Part shown: positions 25,849 through 36,107 of the stretch, piece after piece
Layout of the letters: the number at the start of each line of letters is the position of its first letter
Numbering within the stretch: position 1 is the first letter of the stretch
Assembly (NCBI GenBank): GCA_022264855.1
Contig: JABYQU010000018.1
Location: forward strand, 124,001 to 188,000
Origin: Lenzites betulinus
Lineage: Eukaryota; Basidiomycota; Agaricomycetes; Polyporales; Polyporaceae
Reading direction: 5' to 3'
DNA length: 64,000 nt
The notes under the pieces: generated by a model
The model's database searches: none
Told to the model about the DNA's origin: nothing
The model's input: only the letters and a program-made list of their open reading frames with translations
Position numbers and translations under genes: made by a program

Positions 25849-26513
25849 GGAACGATGAATCCCGCCGCTCGGATGGTTCTGTACCATGTCGTACACCCGG
25901 TGAGTCCTCCGCGAGATCAAAGTATAGCCGTTCGATACTCACCGCGTCGCAATGTGTCGTGCTACCATGTCGTCTCTGCCACGCATATTGACCAGCCCTT
26001 CGCCACTGACGCCACCCCGAAAGATCATCATCTCGCCCCGCCAACACCTACGCCCTTCTTCGTTGACCTGGACCTGTTCTGCGACAAAGAAGACCACATA
26101 TCTGTAGAACACCCGGCTCGCTCGAGGGTTTCGTGCCCACAATCGTCTCATCTGCAAGCCCTCTGTAGTCCCCAGAACGGTGTTGACTAGGGGAACATCG
26201 ATGTTTACCCCGATGGTGTACCGGTGGGCGACGCATTGCAAGAACCGTGCAGGTCCGGTATCAGAGATGTGAAAACCGCGTAAACTGATAGGCTTCCCTG
26301 GCAAAGTGAGTTTCCATTCGCAGCGAACTTAGGTCATAACATACCGTATACGTTGACATCGTTTATGTAGAGGAGTCTATTGGCGAAGGTAAATGACACT
26401 CCAGCGTTGCACGAGCCCAGATTGTGGCTATCGTTTGGGGTCAGCAGGCTGGGGCCGACGGTTTCACTATATTCGGGTAGGCCGTTTGGCGCAGGTCCCG
26501 CTGCAGAGGCCTC
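25830..26513 (-). CDS. Gene M: hypothetical protein, 5' end unresolved, overlaps Helitron 3' end
   Basis: Three minus-strand exons join in frame: 26513-26345, 26297-25943 and 25878-25830, with clean GT-AG junctions (GTATGT...CCAG and GTGAGT...ACAG). The acceptor before the first is preceded by a CTAAC-type branch site, so at least one upstream exon is missing from this model. The 190 visible residues include NLGSCNAGVSFTF, a compact region with GFHISDTGPARFLQCVAHRY, and a C-terminus IVPQWLSA. I do not recognise the family. The even codon use and intact frames across three exons argue for a real gene. Its stop (25830-25832) lies inside the Helitron coding sequence, so the two genes are convergent and overlap by 19 nt. 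Either the Helitron inserted exactly at the gene's end and supplied its stop, or the gene is cargo carried near the Helitron 3' end. Confidence 0.55.
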
Positions 26514-27230
26514 CTGATTCCGAGCACGCCATTATTGTTAGCATCTGGTGCCATTAGTAAAGTACGAGGTGCCAAGGCGAGGAGGGAAGGACAAATACAG
26601 CTGCCGTTGCCAGCGAGACTCCGGGCCCTCATCGGTGCGTGCCGGATTGTCGTTACTTACCCTTCCTAATACGGCAACACACAGCTACATAATTATCTGG
26701 TAGAAACCTCTGTGACATCGGCCCCGGCTTTTCCGATATTCATTGGTTGTGCCTAGCATTCGAGTTGCTTTCAAACACTTCGGCTCTATGTGCGATCCAC
26801 CGGAAGCAGATCTGTGCCTTATGTATGCAATCTCCCACTCACGCACTGCTCTAGAGCTTCGCAAATATCTGCTAAACTATCTATGCAAGTTTCTGGGTCG
26901 TCTCTCACATGCGCAAATCTCATTGCTAACGAGGGCGCCGTTATGCCGCCATTTCTGTTCGACGCACAGCACACACCCTTCAACTTTCCAAGCTTCCGAG
27001 GGGAAGTCTCTACTCTGCACGCTCCTTTCATAATTCCCCCACTCACCCCGATACCCAGGAGGTCGCATCGGCCCACTCGTCATCACTCGGAACCCCTCCT
27101 CTCAACGTGGACTCCCCGGCGGTGTCCTCCACATCGTAGTTTGTCGCTCCGACCCGCCCCAGCCTACTCCCCCCGACACTATCCCCCGAGTCCTCTACAT
27201 CGTCCCCTGCTCCGACCTATACAGTCAGCA
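26514..27230. other. Intergenic, holds unresolved 5' ends of genes M and P1
   Basis: The plus frame of P1 stays open upstream to about 26790 but is Pro/Ser/His-rich and lacks family features, so it is read as leader. Missing upstream exons of the minus-strand gene M may lie at 26520-26660. Nothing else is recognised. Confidence 0.4.
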
Positions 27231-28256
27231 ATGACGTCTCTCCTTGCCCTCTCTCGGGCTCGCTATCCCGATGTTTCGAGCCACTCGTTTTTCACCTCTC
27301 TCATCGAAGACATGGTCAACACTACGTTCGACTACCTTCACGTGGATACCCTCATTCGGCTGCGCTCTACCGGACCAGTGGCGGACTTGTACGTGTCCAC
27401 GTACTTGTTCAAGAAGCTGCTCGGTGTTCTGCGTCGATTCGTCGAAAATCCCTACCACTTCCTCGACGAGCTCGAGATTTGTTGCTCTGTCATATCCGGA
27501 TCGTCCGCTCTTTCCGTTCTTTTCCGGCACTCTTGGACACCCGACGATTTGGACGTCTATACCCCACGCGACTACTTCTGGCACGTCGTAGCCTATCTCG
27601 TCAACGTCGAGAACTATACCAAGTTCGAGCTGCTCAGTCACCCGGACTACAATGCTTACGGAACCGTTCGCTCTGTGGCACGTTTGTCTCGTGCCGATGG
27701 ACGTCGCGTTGATGTCGTCCAGAGCGACTCCAACTCTCCTCTTCTCCCGATCGCGAGCTTTTGGAACACCGCAGTGATGAACTACATCGCCCCCAACTCC
27801 TTCTGCATCGCCTACCCCCATCTCACCGACCAGCTGTGCGCAGTCACTACCGCGATCTCACCTGCCGAAGAAGATGTGAGCAGTGCGACCTACCCCTTGG
27901 TCGATCCCGCCCTCCTCTACAAGTATGAAGCTCGGGGTTTCGCCGTGCGCACCGATCACTTATCATGGGCACGGACGGCAGACCCCTCCGCGGTCTGTCT
28001 GGGAATGGACTCTCCGCTTTGCCCCCTTACCATGCGCTACTTTGGGGACCGCCATTGCGTCACAGGGTCTATCCCCTCCGTTCGAGGACGCCGCGCCAGA
28101 CGATCGCTGACGAAGGATTTTGTGAAAGAGTACACGGCGGTATGGTGGAAGGGTGGGAAAACGTGTGGTGGTGAGTGCGCGAAGGCGGGAAGCTGGATTT
28201 ATGGGAGTTCGTACAGTTGTGCTCGTACTTTATTCACGCCTGACTCGAAGTGTTAA
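27231..28256 (+). CDS. P1: nucleotidyltransferase-like 'SGSxAL...DLD' family protein (Agaricomycete expansion)
   Basis: A single exon of 341 aa from the ATG at 27231; the frame is open further upstream but that part is low-complexity. Residues about 20-60 resemble an F-box-like helix set (DYLHVDTLIRL...VSTYLFKKLL). The core follows: SGSSAL at 89-94 and DDLDVY at 105-110, spaced as in the GS...DxD signature of nucleotidyltransferase folds, then RRVDVVQ, PLLPIASFWNTAVMNYI and a Cys-rich tail. From memory, large mushroom families share the layout 'ISGStALqF...SDLDlYv...VMN' without a proven activity. The nucleotidyltransferase link is an inference from motif spacing only. A divergent paralogue, P2, lies at 32625-33509. 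The gene is about 1.4 kb downstream of the Helitron coding end. Confidence 0.75.
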   Translation: MTSLLALSRARYPDVSSHSFFTSLIEDMVNTTFDYLHVDTLIRLRSTGPVADLYVSTYLFKKLLGVLRRFVENPYHFLDELEICCSVISGSSALSVLFRHSWTPDDLDVYTPRDYFWHVVAYLVNVENYTKFELLSHPDYNAYGTVRSVARLSRADGRRVDVVQSDSNSPLLPIASFWNTAVMNYIAPNSFCIAYPHLTDQLCAVTTAISPAEEDVSSATYPLVDPALLYKYEARGFAVRTDHLSWARTADPSAVCLGMDSPLCPLTMRYFGDRHCVTGSIPSVRGRRARRSLTKDFVKEYTAVWWKGGKTCGGECAKAGSWIYGSSYSCARTLFTPDSKC

Positions 28257-28326
28257 TTGGAGACTGCTTTGATATCCGACCCTGATGTGTGTGCCGAGCT
28301 GAGCATTTCTCAACACTGTCTACAAC

Positions 28327-28564
28327 TACTGTACTGATCAGACCCTAGCGGGGCGTCACACGTCACAAGGGGGTCCCCGCCCCGCTATGTTTTGAGCGGT
28401 CACTGGTCACTTGGGATTTTTAGCCCCTAAGCGCCCAATCTGGGCTCCGAGATGGGCGCCAAAAGGCCGTATATGGTAACTTTGGGCGCTTCCCCGCTCG
28501 CCCGGATCGTATGCAACCTGTCACAGGTCACAACCGGCCCCGCTAAGGTCTGATCAGTACAGTA
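28327..28564. mobile_element. 238-bp TA-flanked foldback MITE
   Basis: The ends 28327-28354 and 28537-28564 are inverted repeats of 28 bp with one mismatch, each starting with TA then CTGTACTGATCAGACC. TA at both outer edges fits a Tc1/mariner-type TA target duplication. Paired GTCAC-type words lie inside both ends (28355-28368, 28399-28411, 28519-28533), as expected for subterminal transposase-binding repeats. There is no coding capacity. Confidence 0.8.
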
Positions 28565-28985
28565 TTTCCATGTTGTACGGACTATGAAATAATCGAGAGG
28601 TCGCTTGTCCGGCGACCTTGTGATTGAAAGGAGCTGACCCGGGTGTGACGGACATGTACATTTGGTTTTCAGGGTCGTTGCGCACAGGTACTGTTCTTCG
28701 CACGTAGTAGTAAGGGCTCAACTATGTTGTACACCGCTCAGAGTGGTGTGTACTTTATTACAACACTCCTAGTTCAGTAGTATTCGTCGCTCGGTGCACT
28801 GTGACCGTTTTAAATTATGCTGTAGCAGACTCGGATGCATGTACCATAGCCTCATCCTCTCCCTCGAACATGAAACCACTCGATACGATCGCCCGACGTG
28901 TGCGGCCTGGAAGTGCCGGTTTACCCTGTGCACACGTCTGTCGTAAGATTCTCTGCAGTCGCATATTCTATTAGGGTTTTCATGC
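28565..28985. other. Intergenic, nothing recognised
   Basis: AT-richer spacer between the MITE and the 3' end of the minus-strand gene D. A short imperfect palindrome (GTTGTACACC/GGTGTGTAC) lies near 28720-28755. Confidence 0.4.
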
Positions 28986-29961
28986 TTAAGTTCGGATCAT
29001 GGGGCTCACCGTCACGTTCAAGGCAGGCATCAGCCTCACGACTTCGAGCGGGCACAGCAGAATCTCCGACTTACGCACCCTTCTCGCGCGCATCGTGATC
29101 ACCTGTATGCTCACCGCCACATCCACGAAGTCTCCCTTCCGGATGACAAGAGGATTCGCTCGCGTGATAGTCCCGTTTTCATGCTGGATGCCTGCGGTGA
29201 TGCGATGCTCCACGTTCCACATGTGCGCAATCTTGGCGGCTCGGCCGACTGGATCTTCTTGCGAAGTCAGAGCAGAGGGTGTCTGAGACTCGGATAACGC
29301 GCGGACCTGTACAGCGTCAGTAACCATGTGGGGATGTCTCGCAGTTGATACAAGTCTTGCTCACCTTCGTAAACACCCTCCTTTTCAGCAGGATATCATT
29401 ACCTCCCTTCGATCCAGGCGATGGGAGGCATAGCAGCTGGCATATCAGCTCGCGGATGTTGCAGATGGCCCGTCGCTGAGCGCCGAATGCATCCTTGCAC
29501 GGGCCGCCAACGATCGTGAGAGCCTGCACGGCCTTCGGAGCGTGCGCAGCGTCTCTGCCGGCACATCGAGCGTTCAGTCAAGTCCACTACCACCACAAAC
29601 ACCATACGCACCCTTTCCAATTTCCGAGGGGGTTCAAGTTGACGTCCGCGACTATACCCTGGATACGAAGGATCATCTCCGTTGCTTCCGCCTCATCCTC
29701 TCGATGAACCAACACCCTCGGTACGGCCTCTCCGTCTTCGCGGTCGACATACAACCATTGACAAAGCGCTTCGTAGCTAGCAGGGACGACCTTCCATGTT
29801 GGAAGATCCTTCAGCTCTGTCTTGTCTTGCGCAGGACGTCCTAGCCCAGAGGGCCACAGATCCCGAGCGAGTTGGACAGCGTCAGCTGAAATATACAGGT
29901 TAGCCCCAACTTGAACTTGCTCTGGCGGCGTATAAATCGACTGACCAGCTATGAAAGACAT
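28986..29961 (-). CDS. Gene D: hypothetical Agaricomycete protein with C-terminal 'KGDFVDVAV' module
   Basis: Three exons on the minus strand, 29961-29612, 29554-29365 and 29306-28986, join in frame and give 286 aa. The donor/acceptor pairs are GTGCGT...GGCAG and GTGAGC...TACAG. The N-terminal 115 residues are mixed, with an acidic stretch (VHREDEAEATEMILRI). The middle has AICNIRELICQLL, and the C-terminal third has TRANPLVIRKGDFVDVAVSI followed by a basic segment and CPLEVVRLM. That last part resembles in layout the 'DL..GD.V.VE...R...L..I' module of C1-C3 just downstream, which suggests a distant relative. Further 5' exons may exist, since a frame upstream (to 30368) is open. No biochemical function is known to me; the beta-rich GD-V-V pattern could be an OB-like barrel, which is speculation. 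Confidence 0.6.
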
Positions 29962-30546
29962 GTTCTTTGAGGATGTTCGAAGTGGAACGCAGCGTTATGG
30001 ATGAGCAGACATGCGTGTGATGGGAAATACGGCTGGGATATACAAGCACGCAAGTGCGGAGGCTTGAGGGCAAGGGACAAGTCGTGCGGGTGTCGACATC
30101 CGTTCGTATCCATTACTCTGACCGTTCTCGGCCGATAACGCAGCTCCTTCGTCGGCATGACCACAGCGCTTTGCATCCACCCGAACCGGATAATGCAGCA
30201 ACTAGGAAAGGCTAAGAAATGACTGCCTGCCGGCTCTTCTAACCTCCGACTGGCTTTGGAATGCGGATCGATCACCAAAGCTACCTTCTTTTGGACGGTG
30301 TCGGCCCATTCTCTAGCGTCCCTTGCCTGAGGTCGACGTGCGTGTGACGTTGCGGATGATGAAGACACTCGCCATCCTCTGCAATGCGGGCCATGTCAAG
30401 CTTCTTGTGCAAGCTACTCGCAACTGTCACGACAGCCTTATGCCTTCAGGTCGAGCCAGCAGAAAGGTATAAAATCAGCTCGAGACGTACGATAATACTC
30501 AGTTCCACTCTTCCTACTTCCATACGTCCACGCCCGCAACCGTCCC
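29962..30546. other. Intergenic between divergent genes D and C1
   Basis: This probably holds both promoters. A minus-strand frame to 30368 could supply an upstream exon of D, but I found no junction I trust. Confidence 0.4.
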
Positions 30547-32445
30547 ATGAGCCGCAAGACTACTCGTTCGGATGCTAGTGTGCCTGTGACACGATCCAAA
30601 AAACTCAGGTATATCGTGCTTTTCTGCTGCTGTCTATATTTGCACATTGATATCTCGTGAAGGCTGCATTCCCCTATTCGAACTCCTGTCCCGGACGAAC
30701 CAAGTGCCGGCTTGTCAGCCTCAGCTCAGCTCGGGTCTGCGGGTGTGGTTACTGGCGGGCGCTCCATGGACGCCACTAACGTGATGGTTCGCCCAGAGAA
30801 ATTCGCTGTCGCTGAAGGTGGGATTTTGTCTTGTTCTGTCACGCCCATGAGATATTGACTTGCCGCTGGTGTTTGTCACTCTCACCGGCATTTCGGTAGG
30901 CTTCACTGCAGCGACGGGGGGTGCTCCTGTGTCATCCGGCAATACGTCCCCCCTCCCGGAAAACTTTCCTGCTCCTCCCGGTCTTCCGGCGGCCCGCAGC
31001 ATCCAAGGGATGCCTAGCGTTGACAGCGGGCCCCTCGGCCTCACTCCTTCCGCCGCTGTACATGGTTCTACCCAGGTGTCGACTCCCCTCACCACTGCCC
31101 TGGAGCCAGTTGATGCTGTTGTTGCTGGAAATTCCGACGAGCATGAATTGTTTTCCGGTAAAACTCTTGTTGTCTCGGCTCAAGCTACACCGGAGGCCCC
31201 GCCAGGTGCCCATGCTGTTGAGCGGCCCATCGCAGCGGAGCACACACTAGGTGAGCTTGTAATGCGTGACAGGTGCCGGCGTAACATACACTCAATTCCC
31301 TCTGCAGGTTCATCCGCTGCGAACGTTGCCGGGCATGAAATCAATCCAACGGTACCTTCCACAGCGCCGGATGAAGGTCGTTCCCCAGTTCTTTCTAAGG
31401 CTCTTACTTTCCCGGACGGTACAGCACATTTCATACACTTCCTTGGCAGTTTGGGCGAGTCTGACCAACGATGTCTTTGCAGTTCATCCGCTCCCTCTTG
31501 TTTCGGCGCCCATTCTGGCGGTTGTCGCGGCTGCGGTTCAGCCTCTGCCTTTGGCACAAGCGGTCGCTCACATGCCACCGCCTGCGCCTAGTATGGTCCC
31601 GACTCCGGTGACTTTTCACAACATAGACTATGTGCCCCAGCAGGTTATCAGGTAGGCGGTTTCCTTTGTGTAGTGTATATTGATGCTAAACATGATTCAG
31701 TCGCCTTCAGAATATTGTCCGTGTCCGCGAAGTAGCCGCCAATCGCTATGCATTGCTCACTGTCCCGCGCGCTGCTGATTGGGGTCGAGGCCCTCGTACG
31801 GAGAAGATCCTTTGCATCGGCGGGAAACCCATCTTGATCTGGCTGATCGGCCGGGTACGTTCCTTGTGGTTCTTCGATCGCAATGGCGACCCCCACTTGC
31901 GCGTCAACATCGGCATCTCGCTGCACTCGGGTGAGGAACGAGCCGCTGCCATGGAATTATACGGCCGCGCCCGTCCTCGTGCAGGTATGTGGTTCCTGAG
32001 CCGTGTGGGCCTGAACCGTTGTATTCACAATCTGCGCAGACTCCGTACCTGACACGGTGTACGCCGGCCGAATTTGCAGCCATCGTGAGAAGGGTGAATA
32101 CTGTGACACAGTACGTGGTTCACCTGCCGTCTTGAGTTTCATGAACTAATTTTTGCGTCACAGGCAACTGCGTTCACACAGGTGTACGACGCGACCACGC
32201 GGCTGACTGCGAAGTCGGCTATGCCCCAGCTCAGCCCCGTGGACCTAGGCAAGAACGACCTTGTTGTTCTCGAATGCACCTTCAGTCGTTGGAAACGCGC
32301 GAATGAAGGGAAGGCGAAGAAGTCTTGGGGGTCGTATGATGTTGGATTCGAGCTCAGTAGCATTTTCTTGCTTCACTCTGCTCCGGCAGACCTAGCTGAT
32401 GACCATGACATCCAAGTAGAGGAAGATATCGCTGTTGAATATTGA
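30547..32445 (+). CDS. C1: first of three tandem paralogues, with long Pro/Ala-rich N-terminus
   Basis: Eight exons: 30547-30608, 30663-30817, 30900-31250, 31308-31418, 31483-31651, 31701-31984, 32040-32110 and 32164-32445, giving 494 aa. Exons 1-5 encode an Ala/Pro/Ser/Val-rich, probably disordered region of about 240 residues absent from C2 and C3. Exons 6-8 are the conserved core: RLQNIVRVREVAANRYAL, ILIWLIGRVRSLWFF and the C-terminal module YDATTRL...SAMPQLSPVDL...NDLVVLEC...VGFELSSIFLL. The core intron phases equal those of C2 and C3 (core exon 284 nt against 281 and 281), so the three arose by tandem duplication. I recognise the family as an Agaricomycete-specific one without a known role. 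It lies between the NTase-like genes P1 and P2. Confidence 0.7.
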
Positions 32446-32624
32446 ACACTGCTCAGTGATATGTCCGTAATTAGAAGACAAATCTTTCTTTTGCTCGCGT
32501 GCCTATCTCGCTGCCAGCTTCTGTTGGGATGGCTCAGGTCTTGTGATAAATCGCCGCATCCCGCAGGATCTGTTCGAACCTCCCACAGACACCTTCTTTC
32601 TTCCTCGACTCTTCCTCGACGGCA

Positions 32625-33509
32625 ATGCCGGTATTCTCGCGCTGCATAACAGCGCTCATCGTCTCCAACATGGATCTGCCCACCATTCTGGTCTTCCGCA
32701 CGACCTCCCGAGAGAATCTATGCATTGCGAAGCAGGAGCTGAGGAAGACGTTAAGGTCTATCTTATCCCAGTTCGTTCCCAAGCCGGGCATGCTCGCCGC
32801 GAAGCTTAACCGCTTGAACGCCGTTGTTGGAGGGTCGGCGGGTCTCGCGTTCTTCCTTCGGCACTTGGACGTATGCCCAACTCACCTCGACATCTTCATC
32901 CCTATCGGCTGCATGCCACCCTTCTTCCATCATATTCTTACCGACCAGAGCGGCACTCTCATCTTCCCTGTGATGCCCACCAACGGAGTCGACCCGCTGC
33001 CCGAGAATCTCCCCGATGAGGAGTGCTTCACCTTCAGAACTCCGTGCGGGTGCATCAACCTCTGGCAAAGCGAAGCTCACACCCCTTTCCTCCCGATCGT
33101 CACTGGCCCGACGTCACTACACATCCTCTATGTCAGCCCCCGCCATTTCGGGTGCGCCTATCCGAAGCTCCTGTTCTCTACCCGCGCACTGGTCGCCCGA
33201 CCCGATACCAGTGGCTTCGACTCCGTTGTGAGCGAATGTGTCAGGCTCAAGATCGACTTACGATTCTTCACAAACGGGTGGGAAGATCTCGCCAGTCATG
33301 GCCCTTGCGCCTCCAAAGTCTTCCTCTGTCCGTCACAGCAACGCACTTTCTCTGATGCGGGAAGTCTCAGGGGGAGGATGAACCCGTTGGTGGATGGCGA
33401 GTTGGATGCAGAAGTTGTATGGAGGTTGGATCATCGTCCTTGTGGTGCTAGGTGTGCGGAACCAACGCCGGAGCTTCCCCTGCCTTGTCTACTATCCAAT
33501 ATCTTGTAA
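32625..33509 (+). CDS. P2: divergent paralogue of P1 with altered NTase-like motif
   Basis: A single exon of 294 aa; an alternative ATG lies at 32670. It aligns with P1 over the F-box-like segment (MDLPTILVFRT... against LHVDTLIRLRS...) and the core (VVGGSAGLAFFLRH). Where P1 has DDLDVY, P2 has THLDIF, so the first acidic residue of the presumed DxD pair is replaced by His. The later region keeps FLPIV, FGCAYPKLLF and a Cys-containing tail (RPCGARCAEP). If the family is a true nucleotidyltransferase, P2 would probably be inactive or use another residue. It starts 180 bp after C1 and 273 bp before C2, in the same direction. Confidence 0.65.
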   Translation: MPVFSRCITALIVSNMDLPTILVFRTTSRENLCIAKQELRKTLRSILSQFVPKPGMLAAKLNRLNAVVGGSAGLAFFLRHLDVCPTHLDIFIPIGCMPPFFHHILTDQSGTLIFPVMPTNGVDPLPENLPDEECFTFRTPCGCINLWQSEAHTPFLPIVTGPTSLHILYVSPRHFGCAYPKLLFSTRALVARPDTSGFDSVVSECVRLKIDLRFFTNGWEDLASHGPCASKVFLCPSQQRTFSDAGSLRGRMNPLVDGELDAEVVWRLDHRPCGARCAEPTPELPLPCLLSNIL

Positions 33510-33782
33510 TCGCCCCTCGTTCTACTCAAACATGTTGATTTCTATGTACGCTTTGTGTGCACACTAATTCGGACACATAGCCACATGATACATGATAAGG
33601 CACGCGTGCAAGCCGCGAAGCGTCTATATGTTTGCACCATCTCCTTGGCTCCCACATTCACGTCAGAATTGCGCGACTATGGCTGCTCTACCAACCTCTG
33701 TGTGCTTGCGACCTGCTGCACGTAGAGATCACCTCGAACACATCCTCTCTGTATCCGCGGCCACGCTATTCTACCAGTCCGA

Positions 33783-34735
33783 ATGAGAGAAGACTACGAT
33801 AGGCGGGGCGACTCCATGAGCCTGTCGCCTACCAGCACGCTCTGCATCGACGAAGAGTCCATGGATGTCGACGATCCTGAGGCAATGTGGGCAGATATTA
33901 ATGAATCGACCCCCGCTGTCGAGACATGGGTGCCTAACACATTCTTTCAGTGAGTCTGTCGTTTGTCTATTCCCTTCGTGTGAGGTTTCTTCCTGACGCC
34001 CCAGGGAAGTCGTTTGAAGAAGATATTGTCCTACGTCGACCCGCTCAATGCTCGGTTCAATGTCGGCGACATCCCTAAAGACTGTACATGGGGAGCAGAG
34101 CCGTGGGCCTCCAGGCTGACGTGCAACAACCAGGTCATACAGATCTGGGCTGTAGGGCATCTCAAATGCATGTGGTTCTACGCTACGGATGAGGATACCC
34201 GGCCTTGCGTGCGCATCGCGCTCGACCTGCTACGTGACGTCGACGCTACTGGTGTGCGACGCCTAATGGCAATGTCGACGGTGCTGCCGAGTACGTCGTA
34301 TACAGTGTACCAATCCTATGTCCATACTCACCGTTATCTGTAGGGAATTCGTGGCTTGCTAGCTTGGACTTCTGCGCAGATAAACACGGTCATATAGACA
34401 ATCGGGTGAGTCAAACTCCTCTCCCTCGAGCTATGCCAGAGCTCAGACCAAGATCTAAGATCTTCCGTGATGTATACGACGCCAGAGAGACGTACACGGC
34501 CAAGAACCTCATGCCCAAACTGCATCCCACAGACTTGACGATCGGAGACGTCGTCCTTGTAGAATGTAGCCTGGTTAGGAAGAGAGTAGATCGCGCTGCT
34601 CCAGGGCAGTGGTCAATGTGGACAACTTCCTTTCAGCTTCAAGCGCTGTCGGTTCTGATGTCGAGAAAGGCAGCGGACGAGAGGATGTTGGGACAGGATG
34701 ACATCTCCGCGGACGGGTTCAGTCACCAGTTGTAG
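33783..34735 (+). CDS. C2: second tandem paralogue of the C family
   Basis: Four exons: 33783-33949, 34010-34290, 34344-34405 and 34460-34735, giving 261 aa. The N-terminus is acidic (SPTSTLCIDEESMDVDDPEA). The core runs RLKKILSYVDPLNARFNV, IQIWAVGHLKCMWFY and VRIALDLLRDVD, then IFRDVYDARETYTAKNLMPK and LTIGDVVLVECSLVRKR...FQLQALSVLM. The 281-nt second exon equals the third exon of C3 in length and phase. The first acceptor must be AAG at 34007-34009; using the nearer CCCAG (34000-34004) would hit a stop within four codons. Family without known function; cytoplasmic or nuclear by lack of signal or membrane segments. Confidence 0.75.
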
Positions 34736-35103
34736 CCATATGTATAGCAGCCCTTACATGTAGCCGCCATGTATCACATTGGTCCGAATGCCAGCTGCAT
34801 GACTGTCCGATATAAGGCTCCATGTTTGCGACTCTCCGCACCGTCAGAATACGGATGACTCTCCGCGCCGCCGAGCGCCTTATCCGAGTCCCTATAGAAG
34901 CGCAGCCCACGCGCCGGCCATAATGTTACCATCATGCCGCCATTCCCTTTCATCGCTTGATTGCGATATTCTTGCTACTCCCAGAGTGATTATTCGCCTC
35001 GACTCTGCTTCAAATAATGGCAACTTCAGCACGAGTGCTCGATCCCAGGAAAGCATAAATAGCGGGCTCCCGCGTAGGCCAAGTACTCCAGTTTCCTCTC
35101 ATC
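34736..35103. other. Spacer between C2 and C3, nothing recognised
   Basis: 368 bp with no coherent frame. It contains ATAAATAG about 50 bp upstream of the C3 start codon, a possible TATA-like element. Confidence 0.4.
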
Positions 35104-36107
35104 ATGCTCGCCCCTCTTCGTAAACGTCCCCGGTACGTATATTCCCACCTTGCCGTCACTCCTCCGCTTACTTTTATCCTCATAGCCACCTGTCTACAAG
35201 CCCGACTGCAGCGAAATCCATGTCGCTTTTTCTGGCCAGCGACAGCGACAGCGACGAGTCCTCTGTTGCGGCATCGGATTCGTCGAACTCCCTCACACGG
35301 GATGCCATCGTATTGCCGTGGTGGTTCTCCGGCCAATCCTCCGAGTATGTCTTGTATCACACATGCGCTTTCATCGCTAACCTATCATATTCTGTAGGCG
35401 ACTTCGCGTGTTCCTTGATTACCGTGATACGGCGTCGAGGTTCGCTCTGTCCAAGGTCCCTATTATGGCTGTCGGGTGGGGCAAAGGCCGAGATGCAATG
35501 GTGCTTTGTGTCAAAACACAGCCTGTACAGCTCTGGGTTGTGGGAACTTTGCAGACGGTGTCCTATGTCCTCTCCGATGTGGATCCTCGCGCAGGTTGCG
35601 ACGTAACTTTGAAGTTACTCAGGGACATCGACCGTGATGCGCTCAGTGCGATTTACTCCAAGGCTCGTCCCTACCCTCGTACGTGCCTTCGAAATCTATC
35701 TGCCTAGGCTACAACTAACCCTTTCGGTATATACAGGCGAACCTCATGTGGTATTCCATGCGTCACGCTCTAGCAAGGGATCTGAAGTCATTGAGGTACG
35801 CTACATACATCTCTTACATGAGCTACATCTCACCACGCGCTGGCAGTTATTTCCTAATATCTATGACGCAACGGAGACATACAAAGCGAAGTCAGCGATG
35901 ATGCGCCTTTCTCCGCGTGACTTGGTTGTCGGCGATATCGTGCTCGTGGAGGCTACAGTGATCCGTCGTTCTGTGAGACGTGGAAAGGCTCAGGAGTGGT
36001 CGTACTGGGATGTCGAGTTCCAGCTTGACGCGATCTCTAGACTTCTGCCTCGCTTGAGGATAAAGAAGGAGGACACCGGCGATAACACATTTGACGTTCG
36101 CTTGTAA
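35104..36107 (+). CDS. C3: third tandem paralogue of the C family
   Basis: Five exons: 35104-35132, 35186-35344, 35398-35678, 35737-35795 and 35847-36107, giving 262 aa. The N-terminus has a short Ser/Asp run (SDSDSDESS). The core is RLRVFLDYRDTASRFALS, QLWVVGTLQTVSYVLSD and CDVTLKLLRDID. The C-terminal module is LFPNIYDATETYKAKSAMMR followed by LVVGDIVLVEATVIRR, WSYWDVEFQLDAISRLL and an acidic end. The alternating hydrophobic GD-IVLVEA pattern suggests a small beta barrel, which is inference. All junctions are GT-AG and match C2 in phase. It ends the accessory cluster; about 1.5 kb without genes follows. Confidence 0.75.
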
